From Providencia rettgeri (GTDB lineage: Bacteria > Pseudomonadota > Gammaproteobacteria > Enterobacterales > Enterobacteriaceae), in the NCBI GenBank assembly GCA_900455085.1, contig UGTZ01000001.1, forward strand, positions 2,014,501-2,078,500: DNA of 64,000 nucleotides, written 5' to 3'. The notes under the pieces are model-generated. The model saw only the letters and a program-made list of their open reading frames with translations, searched no databases and was not told the DNA's origin. The stretch's first letter is position 1, and every line of letters starts with the position of its first letter. Both the position numbers and the translations under genes were made by a program. Of the stretch, positions 6,492 to 14,090 are shown in pieces.

Positions 6492-6872
6492 ATGAAAATA
6501 GATAGTTCCACTTGGTTATTTTTGGTGCTACTTGCTGTGAGCTGGTGGGCCACAATGCTTTATGACAGCAATGTTCTAGTAAAAAAAGATATTGAGCGAT
6601 TAGAAAATGAAGCGGTAGCAAGTCAATTCATATTGTCCACGGTTTTAGAACTATCGGTAACATTCAATGAAATCTCACGAAATAACCTTAGGAAACGCGA
6701 CGCGTCAGCAGTGGCTTCTGAAGCGGTTAAAACTATTATCAAAACTGTTCTTGTGGGTAATGAATGCGCTCCCCTTGATGCTCCTAGTGGCGCTACTATC
6801 GAGCTGCACAACCACGCGAATAGAATACGTTCAAACGCCATCAGTACCCATTCCAGCCCATCTACTCAATGA
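6492..6872 (+). CDS. Rz-like i-spanin
   Basis: This 126-residue protein has one N-terminal membrane span (WLFLVLLAVSWWATMLY) followed by a predicted helical periplasmic domain. This is the architecture of the inner-membrane spanin that fuses inner and outer membranes in the last lysis step. It has a good ribosome site (AGGTAGGTGA). The Rz1-like gene is embedded in its 3' half in the +1 frame. Sequence similarity to lambda Rz is low, so identification rests on topology and context. Confidence 0.72.
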   Translation: MKIDSSTWLFLVLLAVSWWATMLYDSNVLVKKDIERLENEAVASQFILSTVLELSVTFNEISRNNLRKRDASAVASEAVKTIIKTVLVGNECAPLDAPSGATIELHNHANRIRSNAISTHSSPSTQ

Positions 6873-7014
6873 TTGTTTGCCTGAGTACATCCCTGAGACA
6901 TTTTCTTGGGGTGACTCTTTATTGATAAATGAGTTGCTACTCACAGTTATCGAGCAATGTAATTTAGACAAAAAGGCCATTAGAGAGATTGAAGCGGCTA
7001 GGCATAGTAAATAA
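6760..7014 (+). CDS. Rz1-like o-spanin lipoprotein
   Basis: This 84-residue lipoprotein starts inside the Rz-like gene in another frame and extends 142 bases beyond it. The signal peptide ends in a lipobox (ALLSSC) followed by TTTRIEYVQTPSVPIP; a proline-containing mature N-terminus is typical of o-spanins. The conserved HLLNDC segment is common in Rz1 of this type. It is anchored in the outer membrane and pairs with the i-spanin. ATG 6760 is chosen because it gives a proper signal peptide; upstream frame-open starts do not. Confidence 0.8.
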   Translation: MNALPLMLLVALLSSCTTTRIEYVQTPSVPIPAHLLNDCLPEYIPETFSWGDSLLINELLLTVIEQCNLDKKAIREIEAARHSK

Positions 7015-7027
7015 CAAGGTGGTAATT

Positions 7028-7141
7028 ATGTTTAATAACTTACCTGGATCAAGAGCATTCCTTTTACTTGGTTTCGTATGCGCAGCGCTTGGATGGGGAG
7101 TAATTGAAGGTCTGATTTATCTCTATAAGTGGATATTTTAG
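7028..7141 (+). CDS. Small membrane protein after spanins (37 aa)
   Basis: ATG 7028 follows AAGGTGG. The 37-residue product is mostly one hydrophobic span (AFLLLGFVCAALGWGVIEGLIYL). It is 13 bases downstream of the o-spanin and is probably cotranscribed with lysis genes. The family is not recognised. Confidence 0.55.
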   Translation: MFNNLPGSRAFLLLGFVCAALGWGVIEGLIYLYKWIF

Positions 7142-7168
7142 ACAATAAAACAACATGAGTTATTGAGG

Positions 7169-7354
7169 TCAAATAATAAGAGTAATAAAAAGTAGCATTG
7201 AACCATATGCTGAGGCAAGAAAAAGAACGACACCAATTAGCGTTCTAAATGCTGCTCCCGATGGGGATGCTTCTTTTATATCTTTGAAGCAATAGTATGT
7301 GCACATGATTAACATAAATTCAATTACAATCCCTGTCATGTGATATTCATTCAT
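7169..7354 (-). CDS. Possible small two-span membrane protein
   Basis: This 61-residue frame on the minus strand starts at ATG 7354 with an AAGAG upstream. Two hydrophobic spans (IVIEFMLIMCTYYCF and TLIGVVLFLASAYGSMLLFITLII) are separated by a charged loop. It lies in an accessory stretch and converges with the lysis operon. It is not recognised; it could be a chance frame in AT-rich sequence. Confidence 0.4.
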   Translation of the reverse strand: MNEYHMTGIVIEFMLIMCTYYCFKDIKEASPSGAAFRTLIGVVLFLASAYGSMLLFITLII

Positions 7355-7481
7355 AATTAGCACTCTTTACTTGGTTAATTGCAACTAGTTGTACATAAGT
7401 TAAATATTAATAGCTATCAACTAGTTATTGGTGGTTTTATTATGTAGGAAAGCAGCACGGAAAATTGAAGGGAAAAGGGTA

Positions 7482-7520
7482 AAAAAATAGCCCATACCAC
7501 CGCCTAGTGGAATATGGGCT
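7482..7520 (-). terminator. Strong hairpin, terminator on the minus strand
   Basis: AGCCCATA pairs with TATGGGCT, with an inner CCAC/GTGG. On the minus strand it is followed by seven T, so it ends transcripts coming from the right. Confidence 0.55.
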
Positions 7521-7660
7521 AACTATATACACTGCCTAGTAGGTTTATTGTTATATATGTCTATTTTTAAGATTAATACATTGACTGATGAATAAGTGTA
7601 AAAAATCTTAACTAAATATGTCAGCCTAGCAATTGCGGGGCTTTTTAATGGAGAAATAAC

Positions 7661-7732
7661 ATGGCAACACAAGACTTCGATAAACCATCTCAATTCCGTG
7701 AAGAGTTGGATAAAAGCATTCCGAAAGAATAA
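7661..7732 (+). CDS. Possible 23-residue peptide
   Basis: ATG 7661 follows GGAGA at eight bases and opens a 23-residue hydrophilic frame (start MATQDFDKP, end SIPKE) that stops exactly at the poly-A preceding a hairpin. The ribosome site is good. There is no family match, so this is tentative. Confidence 0.3.
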   Translation: MATQDFDKPSQFREELDKSIPKE

Positions 7733-7850
7733 AAAAAAAAGCCCCTCGTTGGCGCGGGGCGAAATATTCGATTAATAGAACCAATTTTTTGTTTATGAAT
7801 ACCCAAATGTCAAATGGGTGTGCGAATGGTACCAACATAGGTTAAATAAT
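7733..7850 (-). ncRNA. Possible minus-strand small RNA with terminator
   Basis: On the minus strand this stretch reads hairpin ACATAG/CTATGT, hairpin ACCCA/TGGGT, then a GC-rich stem GCCCC/GGGGC followed by ten T (plus-strand A-run at 7731-7741). No convincing ORF is present. A promoter was not found, so the 5' end is approximate. Confidence 0.3.
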
Positions 7851-7908
7851 CTATGTATAAATTGTTACGAAATACGGAAAAGAATATTGAAAAACGCGTA
7901 TGCAAATA

Positions 7909-8037
7909 AAAAAAAGCCCCTCTATAGAAGGGCATATCTAATGGAAATGCATCTTTATCATTATTGTTGTAGGACCAGTCATCCTTAACCAGCGGCAGGA
8001 TATTATCACTACTTATTGCTTAATCCAAATCGGAGTA
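7909..8037 (-). ncRNA. Candidate small RNA, prophage copy (relative at 54592-54720)
   Basis: Read on the minus strand, this 129-base unit begins TACTCCGATTTGGATTAAGC and ends ATTTCCATTAGATA, then a GCCC/GGGC hairpin and T8, a rho-independent terminator. The chromosomal copy at 54592-54720 shares both ends and the terminator. In the middle the sequences differ, but each folds its own hairpin (ATCCT/AGGAT here, GTCTAT/ATAGAC there). This conserved-ends, swapped-helix pattern suggests a small RNA. Promoter not identified. Confidence 0.5.
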
Positions 8038-8044
8038 TTTATTG

Positions 8045-8224
8045 ATGAGCAAAATCGTATTAATACCAGAACAAATCAAGTCTCTTCATGAGTTTGCGCG
8101 GGAGGAAGGGTAACGGTCTTATACTATTGAAGTGGGCAAAGCCTTTGATGGTGATAATGTTGTTTATGAAGGTCTAGTGGCTTATTCAGGTTCAATCGAA
8201 CACGGCGTTCTACAACTCGAATAA
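8045..8224 (+). pseudogene. Small phage protein with in-frame stop
   Basis: The frame encodes MSKIVLIPEQIKSLHEFAREEG, a TAA at 8111-8113, then RSYTIEVGKAF onwards to a natural stop at 8222. The downstream part reads as normal coding sequence (beta-strand rich, ends GVLQLE), so a CAA to TAA change is likely. Unlike other breaks in this window it is not a homopolymer indel. Function unknown. Confidence 0.55.
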
Positions 8225-8230
8225 AAAGTG

Positions 8231-8254
8231 AGAGGGCTTTGAATAAAGCCCTCT
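8231..8254 (-). terminator. Perfect hairpin between converging genes
   Basis: AGAGGGCTTT pairs with AAAGCCCTCT around GAAT. On the minus strand it is followed by a T-rich stretch and ends the DUF1161 gene. Confidence 0.7.
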
Positions 8255-8266
8255 GCGTAGCAGCAA

Positions 8267-8500
8267 TTATTTTTTTGTATAAATAATTTGCTGTGTTTCA
8301 TTTGAACAGTTACCAACAACAGTACCTTGCTGTGATGCAGCTTCTTCATTGGAAACGACAGTAATGGTAAAACCCTCTTCAGGCACACCATTATTAATAA
8401 TCTTTTGTGTAATCTCTTCAACAACACTGTCGCATGAAGCATTTGCAATCACTGGAGCAACGAACGCTACGAGTGCGGCAACAATTATTTTTCTTTGCAT
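8267..8500 (-). CDS. DUF1161 family secreted protein
   Basis: This 77-residue protein has a signal peptide (residues 1-21, cleaved after ANA). The mature part matches the DUF1161 family: SCDSVVEEITQKIINNGVP, GFTITVVSN, VVGNC and IIYTKK, with two conserved cysteines probably forming a disulfide. Periplasmic; function unknown. It is read against the late operon, with its own ribosome site (AAGGG). This and its envelope location mark it as a lysogen-expressed accessory gene (inference). Confidence 0.75.
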   Translation of the reverse strand: MQRKIIVAALVAFVAPVIANASCDSVVEEITQKIINNGVPEEGFTITVVSNEEAASQQGTVVGNCSNETQQIIYTKK

Positions 8501-8585
8501 TTTGATACCCTTAATTGATTTGAAAAAAGTAAGTAAAGAAATTTATTGTGAAGCGATGTGAGTATACTTAAATAAAATATTCATA

Positions 8586-8613
8586 GCCATCAGCTAATCA
8601 CTGGTGGCTTTTT
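8586..8613 (+). terminator. Terminator before head genes
   Basis: GCCATCAG pairs with CTGGTGGC (one wobble) around a seven-base loop, then T5. A similar weaker hairpin lies at about 7412-7436 with related flanks, suggesting a local duplication. Confidence 0.65.
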
Positions 8614-8630
8614 CATTTATGGAGACAGAC

Positions 8631-9053
8631 ATGTCAGATAAAAAAGAAATAGCCACCCTATCTATAAAGATATCAGTCGATAGCACTGACTTAGATAAGT
8701 TGGAAGCACAATTAAAACGTATTGAAGGGCTGATGGTTAGCTCTGGGCTGAAGCGTCCAACCATCGTAGCCGCTGACGCCGCTGGAACGCTAGATAATAT
8801 AAAAGAAGTATTTCATAACAGTGGTAATAAGGCATTTATCGCTGCCTTGGAAAAGGCTATCGATATAAATATACCTGTTAGTCATGATGAATTTACAGAG
8901 TTCAAGCAACAGGTTGAGTCTGAGTTTAGTCAATTGCAGTCTTCAATTATAGCCATACAACAGACCATAACTGATTCAGATAGAGTATTTGCAGCTTCTC
9001 TAGAACATCTTCGCGCTGATATTCAATCCGTTAAGTCAGGGTGGCAGTTGTGA
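8631..9053 (+). CDS. Hypothetical phage protein, coiled-coil-like
   Basis: This 140-residue protein opens with a beta segment (IATLSIKISV) followed by a DLDKLEAQLKRIEGLM helix, and its second half is helical (FKQQVESEFSQLQSSIIAIQQTI). ATG 8631 follows GGAGACAG. It overlaps the HNH gene as GTGA. Its place just before HNH and terminase suggests a role at the packaging end, but the family is not recognised. Confidence 0.6.
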   Translation: MSDKKEIATLSIKISVDSTDLDKLEAQLKRIEGLMVSSGLKRPTIVAADAAGTLDNIKEVFHNSGNKAFIAALEKAIDINIPVSHDEFTEFKQQVESEFSQLQSSIIAIQQTITDSDRVFAASLEHLRADIQSVKSGWQL

Positions 9054-9388
9054 AAAAGCCCAATGTCTACGGTGGTCGGTGGGCAAAGGTTAGGCTTAAC
9101 TATCTTGCTAAGCATCCCTTATGCGTGATGTGCCAAGAGCAAGGTCGCATTACTGCAGCAACTGTGGTCGACCATATCACTCCACACCGACTGAAGGACG
9201 CGCTTGACTCAGGCAATGCCGAACAGATAGCCAAAGCCCAAAAGTTATTCTGGGATACCAACAACTACCAAAGCCTATGTGCATCACATCATAACTCCAC
9301 TAAGCAACGCATGGAGAAGAGTGGTGTTGTTGTTGGCTGTAGTGAAGATGGTATACCGCTAGATCCTAATTCACATTGGAATAAATAA
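9050..9388 (+). CDS. HNH endonuclease (HK97 gp74 type)
   Basis: This 112-residue HNH nuclease has zinc cysteines CVMC near residue 26 and the partner in SLCASHHNS near residue 80, catalytic VDHITPHR, and YQSLCASHHNS. It stands directly before the terminase genes, as in HK97, where the HNH protein is required together with terminase for specific DNA cleavage in packaging. GTG 9050 overlaps the previous stop. An alternative GTG is 9041. Confidence 0.88.
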   Translation: MKKPNVYGGRWAKVRLNYLAKHPLCVMCQEQGRITAATVVDHITPHRLKDALDSGNAEQIAKAQKLFWDTNNYQSLCASHHNSTKQRMEKSGVVVGCSEDGIPLDPNSHWNK

Positions 9389-9389
9389 C

Positions 9390-9593
9390 ATGGCAGAAAC
9401 TAAGCAAGTAAAAATTTCTAAGTTGTTCAAACACGGTAAACAGATTGGCTACTGCCTCACCGTTGATGGTCAAATGTTGTCTAATCAAAAGCAAGTAAGC
9501 ATTAACACATACCCATTAGATGCTTCAGTTGATGTTGAATTCGTGTGGCATGAATCAATGATCACAGACGCACCTGATATTCATTTGAAATAG
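9390..9593 (+). CDS. Hypothetical phage protein (67 aa)
   Basis: A compact beta-rich 67-residue protein starts one base after the HNH stop. The pattern KLFKHGKQIGYCLTVDGQML followed by VSINTYPLDASVDVEFVW reads like a single small sheet domain. It is not recognised. It lies just upstream of the probable packaging site region. Confidence 0.6.
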   Translation: MAETKQVKISKLFKHGKQIGYCLTVDGQMLSNQKQVSINTYPLDASVDVEFVWHESMITDAPDIHLK

Positions 9594-9716
9594 TTTCTAT
9601 CTGAAATCATAACGGTAGGGGAGGGTGAAAAGTTCAAAAACTTTCCCTTTAATTACCGACCGTAGTCATTCGTGTGCACAACCGCGAAATGAAAAGTTTT
9701 TTTCTGGGAGGTTCCG
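9594..9716. other. Non-coding gap before terminase, possible packaging (cos) region
   Basis: This is a 123-base gap between HNH-side genes and the small terminase. In HK97-like phages the cos site is commonly near here. I see no certain cos signature, so this is context only. Confidence 0.25.
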
Positions 9717-10184
9717 ATGGCAGGAAGACGCCCGAAACCGACCAACTTGAAATTGGTAACGGGTAATCCGGGGAAGCGAAAACTTAACGACAAAGAACCT
9801 AAACCTCGGCGTGAAATTCCAAGCCCACCCGAGCACTTAACGGATTGGGGAAAAATCGCATGGGCAAAATTAACCTTGCTACTTGATGGTATGGGCGTTT
9901 TAACCATTGCAGACGCTTTGGCTTTGGAAAGGCTTTGTGATATCTACGCTGATATTCTTCAGCTACGCGACACGATAGCGATTGAAGGTCGCACTTATAC
10001 AACAAAAACCCAATTGGGTGATTTTCTGATTAAAGCGCACCCAGCAGTAGCAATGTTGGCTGATGCGGATCGCCGTTTTAAAAGTTATTTAGTCGAGTTC
10101 GGTTTGACTCCGGCTGCTCGCTCAAAGGTGAAAATCGATGGTGGAGAAGAAGAGGAAGACCCGCTCAACGCGTACTTCGGTTGA
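9717..10184 (+). CDS. Terminase small subunit, P27 family
   Basis: This 155-residue protein begins MAGRRPKPTNLKLVTGNPGK, diagnostic of the P27-type small terminase, with the family segment RFKSYLVEFGLTPAARSKV near the C-terminus. It recognises phage DNA and regulates the large subunit. It has a strong ribosome site (GGGAGG). It overlaps the large subunit start by 47 bases. Confidence 0.93.
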   Translation: MAGRRPKPTNLKLVTGNPGKRKLNDKEPKPRREIPSPPEHLTDWGKIAWAKLTLLLDGMGVLTIADALALERLCDIYADILQLRDTIAIEGRTYTTKTQLGDFLIKAHPAVAMLADADRRFKSYLVEFGLTPAARSKVKIDGGEEEEDPLNAYFG

Positions 10185-11880
10185 CCCTGCAACGCAATAT
10201 GCCCAAGACGTTCATGACGGTAAAATTCTTGCTGGCCCCGATATTCGAAATGCTTGCGCTAGACACCTTAAAGACCTAAAAGAAGCTAAACAACGAGGTT
10301 TAGTGTGGGATATTGATGCAGTTCAGCGTGCAATTGGTTTCTTTGCAAAGGTACTAAAACTTAATGGTGGTGAGCACGAGGGGAAGCCTTTTATTTTGCT
10401 GCCATGGCAATGTTTCGTGGTTGGTTCGATTTTTGGTTGGCAAATGGAAGATGGCACTCGTCGCTTTCGCATGGTGTATGTTGAGTCAGGGAAGGGCTCG
10501 GGTAAATCACCCTTAGCAGGTGGAGTAGGTCTTTATTGCTTAACGGCTGACAGTGAGCCGCGCGCTGAAGTTTATGCCGCAGCAACGAAGAAAGACCAGG
10601 CTATGATTTTGTTCCGTGATGCGGTTGCAATGGTTGACCAATCACCTGCATTGAGCCAGCGGATCACAAAATCAGGCGGTACAGGTAAAGAATGGAACTT
10701 AGCCTTTTTAAAAACAGGGTCATTTTTCCGACCGATTAGTGCTGACGATGGGCAGTCAGGCCCACGCCCTCATTGCGCATTAATTGATGAAATTCATGAG
10801 CATAAAAATAATAACGTTGTTGAAATGATGCGTGCTGGGACTAAAGGTCGACGGCAAGCATTGATATTTATGATCACTAACAGTGGCCATGATAAAACCA
10901 GCGTGTGTTATGACTACCATGAATATGGCCGAAAAGTTGCTGAAGGCTCGATTGAAGATGACAGTTTCTTTTCTTATATCTGTTCACTTGATGAGGGGGA
11001 TGACCCCTTTAAAGATGAATCGTGCTGGGGAAAAGCCAACCCCTCTTTAGGTTATACCTTTACTGACCGTTATTTACGGGAGCAAGTTACACAAGCTCAA
11101 GGTATGCCAGCAAAAGAAAGCATTGTTCGTCGGCTTAATTTTTGTCAGTGGGTCGATGCTGATAATCCATGGATAAATGGTGATACATGGATGAGTTGTG
11201 AGAAAGCGTTCATATTAGAGGACTTGCAAGGCGAGGAATGTTATGGCGGGCTGGATTTGTCAGGAACACGAGATTTAACAGCGTTAGCGCTTTATTTTCC
11301 ACGAATCAAACATCTTTATGTCGAATTCTGGACACCGAAAGACACCTTGCTAGATAGGGCTAAAACTGACCGCGTTCCTTATGATGCGTGGGCTAGAAAA
11401 GGCTTTATCCATACCCCTCCTGGTAATGCAGTTAAATATGAGTTTGTTGCTGAGCGGATTGCTGAAATAACAACGCATGTTAATTTAGTCGCCATTGCAT
11501 TTGACCAATACAGGATCAAATACTTAGAGCCTAAATTAGATGAGGCTGCAGTCACGGTACCCTTAGTTCCTCACGGACAAGGTTATTACAAGGCGAAAGA
11601 TTCTGGCTTATGGATGCCTCACTCAATTGAATTATTTGAAGGGTTAATTGATGACCAAACCATCATTATCCATGCTAATCCCTGTTTACGCTGGAATGCA
11701 GCCTCGGCCGTGACGGAAGCAGACCAAAAAGAAAACCGTATATTTGCAAAAAGGAAGAGTACGGGACGTATCGATGGTGTTGTGGCTTCCGCAATGGCAA
11801 TCGGCGCATCAGAAGAGGAATACGAAGACGACGGGGATATTGAAGGTTTCTTTGATGATCCAATTATAGTGGGGATCTAA
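10138..11880 (+). CDS. Terminase large subunit
   Basis: This 580-residue Terminase_1-family packaging motor has the ATPase domain first, with a Walker A-like ESGKGSGKS at residues 116-124 and Walker B CALIDEIHEH near 215. The nuclease half includes GGLDLSGTRDLTAL (first acidic residue) and FDQYRIKYLE. ATG 10138 overlaps the small subunit gene. The stop abuts the portal start (TAA then ATG). The length is typical of HK97-type terminases. Confidence 0.95.
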   Translation: MVEKKRKTRSTRTSVDPATQYAQDVHDGKILAGPDIRNACARHLKDLKEAKQRGLVWDIDAVQRAIGFFAKVLKLNGGEHEGKPFILLPWQCFVVGSIFGWQMEDGTRRFRMVYVESGKGSGKSPLAGGVGLYCLTADSEPRAEVYAAATKKDQAMILFRDAVAMVDQSPALSQRITKSGGTGKEWNLAFLKTGSFFRPISADDGQSGPRPHCALIDEIHEHKNNNVVEMMRAGTKGRRQALIFMITNSGHDKTSVCYDYHEYGRKVAEGSIEDDSFFSYICSLDEGDDPFKDESCWGKANPSLGYTFTDRYLREQVTQAQGMPAKESIVRRLNFCQWVDADNPWINGDTWMSCEKAFILEDLQGEECYGGLDLSGTRDLTALALYFPRIKHLYVEFWTPKDTLLDRAKTDRVPYDAWARKGFIHTPPGNAVKYEFVAERIAEITTHVNLVAIAFDQYRIKYLEPKLDEAAVTVPLVPHGQGYYKAKDSGLWMPHSIELFEGLIDDQTIIIHANPCLRWNAASAVTEADQKENRIFAKRKSTGRIDGVVASAMAIGASEEEYEDDGDIEGFFDDPIIVGI

Positions 11881-13218
11881 ATGAGCAAAATGAAAAAGCC
11901 GGGGCGAATCAAATCGGCAATACTGAATTGGATGGGTGTTCCAATTAGCCTCACCGATGGTACCTTTTGGGCTGAATGGTCAGGTAAAAGTAGTAGTGGG
12001 AAAATCGTCACTGCGGATAATGCATTGCAGCTTTCTGCAGTCTGGTCTTGCGTCCGATTACTGAGTGAGTCAATTTCAACATTACCGCTAAAAATATACC
12101 AAACCAAGGAGGATGGTTCTCGAGTGCTAGCTAAAGATCATCCAGCATATCGGGTGCTTTGCCGCAAGCCAAATTTAGAAATGACCCCCTCGCGGTTTAT
12201 GTTGATGGTTGTGGCCAGTTTATGTTTGCGGGGTAATGCTTTTGTAGAAAAGCTCTATATTGGTCCAAAGTTGGTGTCATTGAACCCGCTATTACCTCAA
12301 AACATGACTGTAAAGCGGTTAGAAAATGGAAAATTAGAATATACCTACACAGCATCGAAAGGCGTAAAGCGGGTCATTGATTCAAAAAACATGATGCATA
12401 TCAGAGGGTTTGGTATGGATGGTGTTTGCGGCATGATACCTATTCAAATTGGTAAAGATGTGTTCGGAACGGCGTTATCTACTGATGAAGCCGCAGGTAA
12501 AGTCTTTGAAAACGGATTACAGACAAGTGGCTTGCTAACCTCCAAAACTGCGTTGAAACCTGACCAGCGCGAGCGGTTGCGGAAGCATTTGACGGCATTT
12601 TCCGGCTCTAAGAATGCTGGTAAGGTCATGATCCTAGAAGCGGACTTATCATTTCAAAATGTCACGATGAATCCCGAAACGGCTCAGTTGTTACAAAGTC
12701 GAGGGTTCAGTATTGAGGAAATTTGTCGCTGGTTTCGTGTGCCGCCCTTTATGGTAGGCCATGCGGATAAACAGAGTAGCTGGGCATCGAGTGTGGAGGG
12801 GATGAATATGCAATTCCTGACCAATACTTTGCGTCCCTTATTGGTCAATATTGAGCAAGAGATCAATCGTTGCTTGCTTGACAGTGATGACGATTATTAC
12901 GCGGAGTTTTCTGTTGAGGGGCTATTACGCGCTGATAGTGCAGGTCGCTCAGCTTACTATACCACCGCATTGCAAAATGGCTGGATGAGCCGAAATGATG
13001 TACGACGGTTAGAAAATTTACCGCCTATTGACGGTGGTGATATTTATACCGTTCAACTTAACCTTACGCCGATTGACCAGCTCGGGAAAGATAGCGCGGG
13101 TAATGAAGCAGAGAAACTCAAGGCACAGTTAAGCAACTGGTTATTTCCTGAAAGTAATCCATCTGCTCAAGATAATAAACCTTCCCCTGAATCTAACAAA
13201 CCTCATTCCGAGGAGTAA
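11881..13218 (+). CDS. Portal protein, HK97 family
   Basis: This 445-residue HK97-type portal has the family markers SAVWSCVRLLSESISTLPLKIY near residue 50, DHPAYRVLCRKPN, and EEICRWFRVPPFMVG near residue 280. A dodecameric ring at one capsid vertex serves as DNA channel and terminase dock. It starts immediately after the terminase stop and is followed five bases later by the prohead protease. Confidence 0.95.
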   Translation: MSKMKKPGRIKSAILNWMGVPISLTDGTFWAEWSGKSSSGKIVTADNALQLSAVWSCVRLLSESISTLPLKIYQTKEDGSRVLAKDHPAYRVLCRKPNLEMTPSRFMLMVVASLCLRGNAFVEKLYIGPKLVSLNPLLPQNMTVKRLENGKLEYTYTASKGVKRVIDSKNMMHIRGFGMDGVCGMIPIQIGKDVFGTALSTDEAAGKVFENGLQTSGLLTSKTALKPDQRERLRKHLTAFSGSKNAGKVMILEADLSFQNVTMNPETAQLLQSRGFSIEEICRWFRVPPFMVGHADKQSSWASSVEGMNMQFLTNTLRPLLVNIEQEINRCLLDSDDDYYAEFSVEGLLRADSAGRSAYYTTALQNGWMSRNDVRRLENLPPIDGGDIYTVQLNLTPIDQLGKDSAGNEAEKLKAQLSNWLFPESNPSAQDNKPSPESNKPHSEE

Positions 13219-13223
13219 ATTTA

Positions 13224-14076
13224 ATGAAAAGAAACAATTTGCCAGTTGCGCTGGAGGATCGCCCCTGCGCATCGATTAGCTATGAACTCAAATCAAGAGC
13301 ACTTGATAAGTGGAATAGCAGTATCCGTGCGGCTAGCTCTGACAACACTATTTCTGTTTTAGATGTCATTGGTGAGGATTATTGGGGGGGAGGGAGTAAC
13401 CGCTAAGCGTATTTCTGGGGCACTCCGGGCTATTGGGAACAATGATGTAGTCGTCAATATTAATAGCCCCGGCGGTGACATGTTTGAAGGGCTGGCAATT
13501 TACAACCTACTACGAGCCCACAGCGGTAAGGTCACCGTTAATATCTTGGGTATTGCTGCTTCAGCCGCATCCATTATTGCGATGGCAGGTGATGAAATCC
13601 ATATGGGACGTGGCGCATTTTTGATGATCCACAACTGCTGGTCAATAGGGGTTGGTAACCGCCACGACTTTGCAAAACTAGCGGCAGACTTAGAGCCTTT
13701 TGATAAATCAATGGCCGATATCTATGTTGCTAGAAGTGGTCAGTCTGAAAGTGTTGTCAGCAAAATGATGGATGATGAAACCTATATCGCATCAAGTGAT
13801 GCAATAGCAAAAGGTTTTGCCGACGGGTTGCTTGCGGCTGATGAAATTAATGATGGAGATGAAAGTCCCCAAGCTGCTATACGTAAGCTCGATGCAGCCT
13901 TGGCCAAAGCGGAAATGGCGCGTTCCGAGCGACGAAAACTGATTAGTGCTTTAACAGGAAGTATGCCGGGCGCTACTTCTGATCCTAATGGTATGCCAAG
14001 CGCTACCAACGAAATAAACCCAAAAACCTTATCTGATTTGCAAGAGGCTGTAAGAGCCTTTGCAAAAACTAATTAA
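13224..14076 (+). CDS. ClpP-like prohead protease, split by a G-run indel
   Basis: Two frames join into one protein. The first (13224-13406) ends soon after TISVLDVIGEDYWG. The second continues EGVTAKRISGALRAIG and NINSPGGDMFEGLAIY. The nucleophile lies in GIAASAASIIAMAG and the histidine in FLMIHNCWS, a ClpP/S14 fold as in HK97-type phages. It processes the capsid delta domain. The break is at a run of seven G (13384-13390); six would restore one frame. Because the same kind of break recurs in host genes, I regard it as a sequencing error. The frame-2 start at 13363 is not a real start. Confidence 0.88.
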
Positions 14077-14090
14077 TTATTGGAGACATT

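Noticed and set aside
7626..7838. Minus-strand 70-codon frame across the 7.7-kb hairpins
   Set aside because: Runs through a terminator hairpin and a T10 tract; more likely a non-coding transcript.
9594..9716. Definite cos site
   Set aside because: Context is right, but I cannot identify cohesive-end or terminase-binding signatures by eye.
13384..13390. Programmed frameshift or phase variation in the protease G-run
   Set aside because: The same error type occurs in many unrelated host genes, so a technical cause is simpler.
13363..14076. Independent start for the prohead protease at ATG 13363
   Set aside because: No ribosome site, and the joined frame gives the family-typical N-terminus; the break is a G-run indel.
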